Shown here piece after piece: positions 57,301 to 64,000 of a DNA stretch of 64,000 nucleotides. Source of the stretch: Bemisia tabaci (lineage: Eukaryota; Arthropoda; Insecta; Hemiptera; Aleyrodidae); the NCBI RefSeq assembly GCF_918797505.1, contig NC_092798.1, forward strand, positions 13,095,501 to 13,159,500. Direction: 5' to 3'. A program made the translations under genes and the position numbers. How positions within the stretch are numbered: position 1 is the stretch's first letter; each line of letters opens with the position of its first letter. A model generated the notes under the pieces. That model was given only the letters and a program-made list of their open reading frames with translations, made no database searches and was not told the origin of the DNA.

Positions 57301-60300
57301 AATCAAGAACCAAGCCTCTTAATTTGAGCGGATTCCTTTTGATTTAAGCTTAAATCTGATTGAATCAAGAGTCCTTTTTCTTGTCAATGTTTTCAAGAGT
57401 CTGGACTCTAGATCCAATGTGTTTTTTTCCAGTGCTCTGAAAGTGCTGTTATTTTTTACCCTTACTACGGTTAATCCTTTCTTTTCCTACTTGAGGTAAG
57501 AATAGCCAAAGAAATCAAAGCACGAGACAAAACAATAATATTGCACTCCTACTATACTACTTTCTTTCTTTCCCGGAGTTCGGTTATTTTAATCTTCTTT
57601 ACACCTCTAAGTTTTGCACCCGCACGCCGAGAAGTTGGTACCCGAAGTAATATCGTATCTAATTTATTATATTTTTTAATTTTTTTTTTTTTTAATTATT
57701 TACTCTCGTATCAACTTCTTTTACAGAAATAAGACATATTGTTGTAACTTATAGAGTAAATAGCAGTTTTCAAATATAAATATACACAATTATTATGTAT
57801 TTTATCTAGCTTGGATGTCCGGGGACGAACACCGCGGAGCCCATCAGGAACGGTACAGTTCCCGGCAGTGGCGTGGCGTGAATGATCGATTATCGATATT
57901 CCTCCATTTGAACGTATAGTGAAAGATCGATTATTAAGGTTTTCGCTGCGAACACCCTGTTTATCGATTATTTTCCATAGGTTTAAATGGCAGATCAATC
58001 GATATATTGCAATTCACGCCACGCCACTGTTCCCGGTCTCCACGGTGTCCACCCCTGGCAGCCGACCTAGTATACACTCACCCCACAGTGATGGGGGTAA
58101 ACCCTAACCTTATCAGTGGTTATCTAAATCTATATACATACATATATAACACTTAAACTAGTCCTTATGATTATAAACCACCCCCGAGGGGGAATTTGTC
58201 TATGTTAGGGGTTTAATCGCGAGCCGAGAAGTTGGTACCCGAAGTAATATCGTATCTAATTTATTATATTTTTTTAATTTTAGTTTTTGTTTATTCGCGT
58301 ATCATTATTACAACACTCATGTGGAGTGTTCTCTCTTTTCCTCAGGTCTTCATCGTTACGTTTTTATCGTGTACGAGCAACCGAAAGTGAGGCCGAAGTG
58401 GCACGAACCACCAATCCATGATTTGTGAGTGCATACTTTTTCTTTTTAAAAAAAAAAAATGTGTAAAGAAGGTGTGTCATGTGTTACGCAACGTGTATGT
58501 ATGTATAAGAAACAACATAATCGCCTCGAAACCCTGACAAAGAAACAACTTAAATTGAGACTAAGGCTGCAAATAATAAAAAGAACTCATAAAATGAAAT
58601 AAAAAGCCCGGGACGTTTCGCAGGGATCACACCCGCAATTCTAACCGGCAAAAACAAAGAATATTAGAAAGAAGGACACTATGAGCCTCACCGCTGTAAT
58701 TTTGAGTCTCACAATAACAGCGGTGAGGCTCATAGTGTTCTTCTTTTTAATTTTCTTCGTTTTTGCCAGTTAAAAATGCGGGTGTGATCCCTGCGAAACG
58801 TCCCGGGCTTTTCATTTTATTTTATGAGTTCTTTTTATTATTTGCGGCTGAGCGCGCCGCCTTGGGGAGGGGGGAGAGAGGGGAAGATGCATCCAGCAAA
58901 CGCTACGACTTTTTGCCCTCTAGCGGGGGTTGACAGAAACACGCACTTTTCGGGAGAACCGGTAGCGACCCGGAGACCAGTCCTGCCTCGTCGCTTCCCA
59001 GCTCATCACCATTCCTCTCATCCAGTCCCGTTCTCCAGTTGCCAGCGCTTCGACTTGTCCTTCGCTTTCCTCGACCACTGCGCAGTCACAGCTTCTAGCC
59101 TTGCCTTTTGGATTTTTGCTCTTCCAGCACCTTGGTCTTTTTTCTTTGCTCATTTTTTCTCATCAGCATCCTGGTAAAGTTTATGATTTGCTTTCCACTC
59201 TCTCTCTCTCTCATTTTCTTTAGTTTTTTAGCTATCACTCGAGACAGCACTTTGACGAGTGAGTAGTTCTGTTTTCTTTTACGCGCAGTCGCAGGTGTTT
59301 TGTGTTCTCATTCTCCCTCATTTGCATTACGCCGTCGCCGTGTAGTTAGCTTACGCCTTCTCACACTTGTGATGAGTTTTGAGTTATGTTTTTACGCCGT
59401 CGCCACGCCTTTTAGTATGCCTAGCTAAGCACCACCTTTTGAGCCGCGGACATGTGAGTTTGCCATGGGGCTTCCGCCCCCTACGCCTTGGACTTGGCCA
59501 GCCGCCATCCATTCTAGCCTTATTATCAGCATGTGAGTAGTTGTTGTATATTTTGCGGGGGTATCCAGGTTAGGTTTAGTTTTCTCTTTCTCTTGTTTGC
59601 CATTTTCCTTCTTCTCTTAGGTTTTTCGCCCTTTTACCCATAAAAGGTCGTGGTCCCTCGTGCCATTTTCTCTGCCATTTAGCCACTTTCTTCTCTTTCC
59701 TTCATTTTCTTCTCATGCCATTTAGAGGGTCGGATAGGGGCCGCAGTCCCCCCGATTTCGACTTTCCTCAGCGGCCGTAGTCCCGATTTAAATTGTTTCT
59801 TTGTACGTATGAGTAGCTTTTACGGCGCTAGGGCGCTCTGCGACGCCTACCCGCGTCAGGAATATGTCATGGTAGAGATCCTCCGGAAGCTGGCATCTCT
59901 CCATCTCTTCACGGATGCCCTCTACCCACAGTTTGCTTGGACGCCCTCTCCGTCGCCTACCTGGGGGGACCCACTCCAACACCTTCTTCGGCAACCTGGT
60001 ATCAGCCATCCTCTGCACATGCCCATACCATACCAATTGCTTGGTCATAATATCGTGCACAACTGTCCCCTCAACGCCCATTATCTCGCAGACACGTTCA
60101 TTCCTGATGGTTTCAGGCCATTTTGTCAACGAGTTTTTGTCCGCGCACCTTTTTTGTCCAGTAGTTTACGCTCACACGTAAATAAGCAACATATTTTGGT
60201 CGGTATGTAAAATTACATTGACAATATGGAAATGAGAAATTGAGAGAGAAAGAGGTGTTGTTATGGTTGCTCATTTTCTAAATGAAATAATTTTACTTTC

Positions 60301-61810
60301 TCCTTTTGAATCGTCTTTTTTAAATTTTCAATGGTGAATCTTTCATTTTATTTCTATACGTAAAATATTCGATGTACAATATACCTTATATATGCATATG
60401 TACTTTTTTTTTTTTTCATTTTTTCTTTACGAAATTATTACTTCATTTTGAAAACAATTATATTTTTAAAACGTGGCAAATATTTGTAAAAAGTGACATT
60501 AATCTCAATGAGCCGCAGTTGTGCCGACAGAAACTTCAAAAATTAATAAAAGAGGAAAGAAAACCGAGAAGCACGCAATCTTTAGTTTCAACCCATTTGT
60601 ACATCGATCTTTTAGAGTCAAATACGTCAAATTTTGAGCGTTTAGTTGCGCGTGCACCTCGCTGCAGCACAATAAAAGCACAAAATGTAAAAAAAAATTA
60701 AAGTGCTTTGGAAATCATTAAATTTGACACGGAGCCACCAATGTTTAAAAAAACACACATTATATTATTATTCTCCTATGATAAATTGGTAAATATTTTC
60801 CCCCATCAATTTAAATGAGAATAATCAATGCAGAGTGTGCAAACCTTTCAAAATCCTGAGTCAAAAAACGCTGACTATGCGAGTATGAATATTAAAGCCT
60901 AACAGAGCGCAGCGGCGTGCTGCTAGCGCGAGATGCTCACTGGCGCCTACAAACCTAAGTGAATACTTCACGCATGGCACAATGCTTGAAGTATCCACTT
61001 AGGTTTGTAGGCGCCAATGCGCGTTTCGTGCTGGCCGCCCGCTCGCCATTCGGCGGCGCCTGAAGCAACTATTTCGCAACAGAGGTGTTGCACAGAATTA
61101 TACGGAATTGAACGTATTAAGAATGACATTAAAAGTACAGATCTTTCCTTGCAAAATAAATCAAGATACTTATCGTAGACAGGAAAAATCTATGAGCCTT
61201 TAGCTGAGGCAAATATAGAGGTTCATCCGGTTCAGGTATAACAAGGTGGGAATTTCTTGAAAGATAATTAAGTCCTGTTACACCAAAGAGGTGTAGAGAG
61301 TTTTAGTGAATTTTGTCTTATGGAATTGAATTAAAATTGCTCTCGGGACGTTCCAATTTTCAAAAAATTTCCAGACCCCCTTTTGCAGTTGGGGGAGTCC
61401 TCCCAGACTCCCCTTAGCCCAAGTTCTATATCCTTTCGTGCCCCCCCCCCCCCACAAAAAATTCTTAGTTCCGCCAATGACTAAAGGAAGGCTTTACTTT
61501 AATTTTCATGCCGTCAAAATCTACTGCTCGCAAGTTTACCTCTTTTGAATTACACCAGTCTTTATGAGATGAATGTATACCCTGTCCGCACCGAACAATG
61601 TATAATTGCTTTTCCATTTCCTTTATTCTTTTTAGCAATGACGGACATCGAGTGAAATTCTCAAACCAGAAATTTTCAAGGAAGTATAACCTTGGAGACT
61701 TATATGCGGCAAATTACTTCCACTCAGAGCCAGACCCTTTGGAGGATGATGATTTTGGCCCATCAATCTACGAGAAAAGGGCAAATTCTCGCCGCAGGAG
61801 GCGGGAGTAA
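54312..61810 (+). CDS. Secreted PEBP-family protein, gene 2 of a tandem pair (5 exons)
   Basis: Exons: 54312-54533, 56693-56819, 57007-57144, 58346-58424, 61636-61810. Introns are GT..AG with phases 0, 1, 1, 2, giving 246 residues. Exons 2, 3 and 4 have exactly the lengths of gene 1 (127, 138, 79 bp). The N-terminus MKNPIIVIIKLYHL is a shorter hydrophobic leader. Fold signatures: IPDVIPCSPKYVIN, VTYIPGVTVYFGNKLEP, GADDPS (closer to the canonical DPDAPS than gene 1), LQWLVVDIPG, LHRYVFIVYEQP, YNLGDLYAANYFHSEP. Exon 2 differs from gene 1 at about 4 of 43 residues; exon 3 is much more diverged. The C-terminus ends in a basic SRRRRRE tail after an acidic stretch. Introns 1, 3 and 4 contain MITEs and an RTE fragment; intron 2 is only 187 bp. 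Confidence 0.9.
55023..55274. mobile_element. MITE, GTGCTAAGGAA family, copy 2 (intron 1 of gene 2)
   Basis: CTGCCGTGCTAAGGAAGAAC on the left and GTTCTCCTTAGTACGGCAG on the right are inverted. The interior matches 14181-14434, including ATTTTTGAAGAAAGTT and AACAAAATTrTCTGAAAAATT. Confidence 0.85.
55868..56010. mobile_element. MITE, GGACTGCATTTT family, copy 3 (intron 1 of gene 2)
   Basis: TTTGGACTACATTTTGAAAT at the left and ATTGCAAATGCAGTCCA at the right, with the shared centre TACGCACATAAGTG. It is about 143 bp and non-coding. Confidence 0.75.
57210..57434. mobile_element. Palindromic MITE with CACTGGAAAAAA ends (intron 3 of gene 2)
   Basis: CACTGGAAAAAAAACACATT on the left and AATGTGTTTTTTTCCAGTG on the right, with GGATCTAGAGTCCAGACTCT and its inverse inside and GATTTAAGCTTAAATC repeated near the centre. 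The inverted arms are about 100 bp. It is a strong hairpin former in the pre-mRNA. Confidence 0.85.
57625..58281. repeat. Direct repeat of ~58 bp flanking a 540-bp segment (intron 3 of gene 2)
   Basis: GCCGAGAAGTTGGTACCCGA plus TATCGTATCTAATTTATTAT occurs at 57625-57682 and again at 58223-58281, and weaker similarity continues beyond (yCGTATCA). The segment between contains a 164-bp MITE and a GC-richer patch, so this is either a local duplication or an insertion with very long repeats. Confidence 0.7.
57866..58029. mobile_element. 164-bp MITE with CAGTGGCGTGGCGTGAAT ends
   Basis: The left CAGTGGCGTGGCGTGAAT and the right ATTCACGCCACGCCACTG are exact inverses. TTCCCGG flanks both sides (57859-57865 and 58030-58036), a 7-bp or, counting a shared G, 8-bp target duplication, compatible with a hAT origin. 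The interior has ATCGATTATCGAT-like words. Confidence 0.9.
58568..58846. mobile_element. Long hairpin MITE (intron 4 of gene 2)
   Basis: The arms at about 58568-58703 and 58715-58846 are inverted and nearly identical (AAGCCCGGGACGTTTCGCAG, GGGATCACACCCGCA, ACTATGAGCCTCACCGCTGT). The loop is about 11 bp. If transcribed within the intron it would form a ~130-bp hairpin. Confidence 0.88.
58860..59787. other. Part of intron 4 of gene 2; no gene recognised
   Basis: A CT-rich tract (CTCTCTCTCTCTC near 59200) and words such as TACGCCGTCGCC repeated near 59330 and 59395. The overlapping frames at 58824-59177 and 58920-59153 look like chance. Confidence 0.3.
59788..60150 (-). pseudogene. 3' fragment of an RTE-clade retrotransposon (intron 4 of gene 2)
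   Basis: An open minus-strand frame encodes the C-terminal end of RTE pol: NERVCEIMGVEGTVVHDIM, LVWYGHVQRMADTRLP, PPGRRRRGRPSKLWVEGI. It is homologous to the end of the element at 17298-19759 but clearly diverged, so it is a separate, strongly 5'-truncated insertion. It is antisense to the host gene. Confidence 0.85.
60895..61112 (-). repeat. Foldback repeat family B, copy B2 (intron 4 of gene 2)
   Basis: Inverse copy of B1 (45800-46025). Its inner palindrome 60943-61016 is better preserved: GGCGCCTACAAACCTAAGTG pairs with CACTTAGGTTTGTAGGCGCC, and GAATACTTCACGCAT with ATGCTTGAAGTATC. Confidence 0.8.
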
Positions 61811-61933
61811 ACGGTGTTTCGGTGAGGAGTTTTAAAACTCTTCGAGCTGTCATTCTGGCATATCACTCTTAAAATAGTCGATTTTTCTTTTCTCCTTTCA
61901 TTTTAGCTCTAAATTACAGCTCTTATTTTAGCT

Positions 61934-62217
61934 TGGGTCAGTTGCGCTGGTCACAAAATCGTGTTTTGATGTTTGATTCTTGTGGATCATGGAATTGTTA
62001 AATCAGCAATTTAATTTTTTCCATGAAGCAGGAAGAAACCATAGGCGTCACTACCGCGGTAGATGACGTCATATTAATAAATCTAAATTTTCAAAGCGCG
62101 ATATTTCTGTTAATATTGAACGTGGAAAGTTGCTGTTTGGACAGATCTTATTATTTTCAGCTGATCTACAATCATCAAGCATCAAAATACGTTTGTGTGA
62201 CCAGCGCAACTGACCCA
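61934..62217. mobile_element. MITE with TGGGTCAGTTGCGCTGGTCA ends
   Basis: The left TGGGTCAGTTGCGCTGGTCA and the right TGACCAGCGCAACTGACCCA are exact inverses, and pairing continues inward (TTTTGATG / CATCAAAA) to about 55 bp. It is about 284 bp, some 120 bp after the stop of PEBP-like gene 2, so it may lie in its 3' UTR. Confidence 0.9.
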
Positions 62218-63357
62218 TTGATAATGCTACCTTAGTGCAGCTATTTTAAATTTGTATCACTAAGCAGGATATGTTTGAAAATTCATTACAGAGATCTCTT
62301 CTACCATCCTTTTATGAGGATTTAAAGTTTGGAACTCCAAAAAAATTAAAACTGCACTGAAAACAACCCACCAAACGCAATAAAGCTTTGAGGAAGAATT
62401 ACGGACAAATTTCCGGTTGGGGGAGGGGATGTACAGTTTTGACGAGCTTAAAGCGCGAAAAGAACGTTTTCAAAGAGACTTTCATACGATAAAAAATCAG
62501 AGAGAAACCAGAGTGCCATGTTTATACCCTAAAACACGGTTCCTATAAAGTATGGTGGATTCACTCTCGGACACTATATTTTCCCCTAACCTTAGATAGA
62601 CCGGAATTTTGGGAAAAACACAAAACTTTAAATGTTCTGATCAACTAGCTGCCGTTACGGTTATAAAATTCACGAAATTCTGGCTGAAGCTGGAATACGT
62701 ACGCCCAGCTATATCAATGTCATGTTTTATTAGAGAGGAAATTAGAGGTTATCACATCCCATCAACTCCTTGAACACGTCATGAAGCCATTACTTACAAA
62801 ACTTATTCTTGGAGACATCTGACGATGATAAGCAGTTTAAATTTCCTCTACAAAGTTCTGCAATGTTTTTAGTGCCTACCAAAACATCAAAGGTTATAGA
62901 TTTACTCATTGCCAGTCTTTAGGATCAATTTAGTTCGTATTTTCACCATCACAATGAGACTACTAATCAGTTAACCTGATGAGCAAGAGTATTCGAAAAC
63001 TTTGTTATGTTATTTTTCTTTTGTATAATTCCTTTTTTGACATAAATTATGATGCAACTGATATATAAAAGAACTTAGTTGGCTGTATTTTGTGTTTCGC
63101 AAGAAATATGAGCTGGGTGAAGGAAGTGACGCAATCGCTTCGAATGAATGCGGTTTTTCCTTTAGAAAAAAAATGGTGTCGCAGAACTTAGTACAATTCT
63201 TCTCAAACCTTTTGGAACACATTCTCTAACAAAACTGATTGCATTCTGCAAACCGAGCCGATAAAGCTGTTGCATGAATTTGAATTAATTCCTCAGTTAT
63301 AACTTCATCTGTTTGTGCGTTGTGGCCCATCAACTTTTCTTAAAAATTGTGTGGAAA
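62218..63357. other. Intergenic; no gene recognised
   Basis: AT-rich sequence between the second PEBP-like gene and the repeat-protein gene. It presumably holds the promoter and perhaps 5' exons of the latter, but I cannot point to a specific site. Confidence 0.3.
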
Positions 63358-64000
63358 ATGTTGGCGACAGTTCATAGTTTTCAGACTTCGGAAGTCATCG
63401 TGCCGAAAATTCTACTTTTAGCGATATTGATCGAGTTTGCACCACTGGTGACGCTTCGCACCACTGAATATGAACCAGATAGTGATGAAATATTCACTTT
63501 TAACGATCCATTTGGCGATCATGAAACGACGACGAAAGTTCCGAAGAAAACAAAACGAGAAAAAAGCGCGAAAAATATGAAAAAACCAACTCGCACAACG
63601 ACGAAAGAACCAGACAGTGATGAAGTGTTTACATTTTTTGACCCATTCGGCGATCATGAAACAACGGCAAAAAATTCAAAGAAGGAAAAAGGTGGAAAAA
63701 GTGCGAAAAATATGAAAAAACCAACTCGCGCGACAACGAAAGAGCCAGACAGTGACGAAGTTTTCACTTTTTTCGACCCATTCGGTGATCACGCCACGAC
63801 AGCGGAGATAAGGGGAGCGAAAGCCAAAGATAAGAATCCTTTTTACCTCCCATGGCAAGACCATAAAGAGTTCCCGGAGGACTCGAAACGCCCGGAGGAC
63901 TGGGTGATACCAGATGGAGGTTTCGAAGAGGAGAAGGGGCACCTGATCTCCGATGAAACGACTTTATTTACTTTCCCTAGGATGACTACGACATCTATAA
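63358..64000 (+). CDS. Probable secreted protein with three 45-residue repeats, partial at the window edge
   Basis: From the ATG at 63358 the frame stays open for 214 codons to the last base of the window. Residues 14-33 (VIVPKILLLAILIEFAPLVT) look like a signal peptide core. A 45-residue unit starts at residues 39, 84 and 129 (exactly 135 bp apart): EPDSDE[IV]FTF, DPFGDH, then a Lys-rich linker ending SAKNMKKPTR and a Thr-rich joint. After the third DPFGDH the sequence changes to a Pro/Asp/Glu/Trp-containing segment (NPFYLPWQDHKEF, RPEDWVIPDGGF). The first 9 codons may not be exonic: TTCATAGTTTTCAG just before residue 10 resembles a splice acceptor. I do not recognise the family. Charged low-complexity repeats plus a leader suggest an extracellular or salivary-type protein, which is inference. 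Confidence 0.65.
   Translation, partial: MLATVHSFQTSEVIVPKILLLAILIEFAPLVTLRTTEYEPDSDEIFTFNDPFGDHETTTKVPKKTKREKSAKNMKKPTRTTTKEPDSDEVFTFFDPFGDHETTAKNSKKEKGGKSAKNMKKPTRATTKEPDSDEVFTFFDPFGDHATTAEIRGAKAKDKNPFYLPWQDHKEFPEDSKRPEDWVIPDGGFEEEKGHLISDETTLFTFPRMTTTSI

Noticed and set aside
58824..59177. 117-residue plus-strand frame and its antisense partner
   Set aside because: They overlap each other in a CT-rich intronic stretch and have no recognisable motif.
61632..61853. Minus-strand frame over the last exon of PEBP-like gene 2
   Set aside because: It is a shadow of the plus-strand exon, whose phase and homology to gene 1 are clear.
63418..63942. Two minus-strand frames opposite the 45-residue repeat gene
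   Set aside because: They are antisense shadows: the plus-strand frame is longer, open to the window edge, and shows conserved repeat structure at protein level.

Overview
The window looks like nuclear DNA of a sap-feeding hemipteran insect, most plausibly a whitefly of the Bemisia tabaci type. That is an inference. It rests on two tandem intron-containing genes for secreted PEBP-family proteins (a family I recall as strongly expanded in Bemisia), AT-rich introns with canonical GT..AG ends, and a dense load of insect-type transposons (copia, gypsy, RTE, IS630/Tc1/mariner, hAT MITEs, foldback elements). No bacterial-style operon is present. Most long open frames in the first 45 kb are repeat-derived or chance frames.

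Layout. 1-7901: a large near-perfect inverted duplication whose arms each hold a wrecked copia pol segment, mariner-like ends and a MITE, around a 19-bp tandem array at 4021-4270. 8160-10960: satellite and minisatellite arrays. 11.5-12.95 kb, minus strand: one exon of a CAAP1-family gene and a frame-broken coding remnant. 17.3-19.9 kb: an RTE-clade non-LTR retrotransposon split by an AT-rich insert. 21.75-32.15 kb: one copy (A1) of a repeat family split by a composite LTR element (22088-31459, TTTTC target duplication). That element contains an intact-looking IS630/Tc1/mariner transposase gene (24489-25571), a truncated gypsy gag-pol (26350-29355), its lysine-type primer binding site, and a broken, intronless ZPR1 copy (29450-30414). 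34.0-43.5 kb: a second copy (A2) of the same repeat family, split by two giant foldback elements (34317-38125 and 38429-43099). One arm of the second foldback carries a further nested TIR element holding gene-like sequence.

44-64 kb is the gene-bearing part. Two head-to-tail paralogous PEBP-like genes (46467-52640 and 54312-61810) share the same five-exon structure: exons 2, 3 and 4 have identical lengths of 127, 138 and 79 bp, and all intron phases match. Their introns hold many MITEs, an RTE fragment, tRNA-derived SINE heads and a possible antisense chemoreceptor-like fragment. At the right edge (63358 onward) an open frame running off the window encodes a probably secreted protein with three 45-residue repeats; I do not recognise its family.

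The PEBP pair is a local tandem duplication. Both proteins keep the general fold signature but have lost residues typical of the anion-binding pocket, so a divergent secreted role is likelier than a classical Raf-kinase-inhibitor role. The first 45 kb records transposons inserting into transposons and repeated formation of very long palindromes, which could yield long hairpin transcripts.
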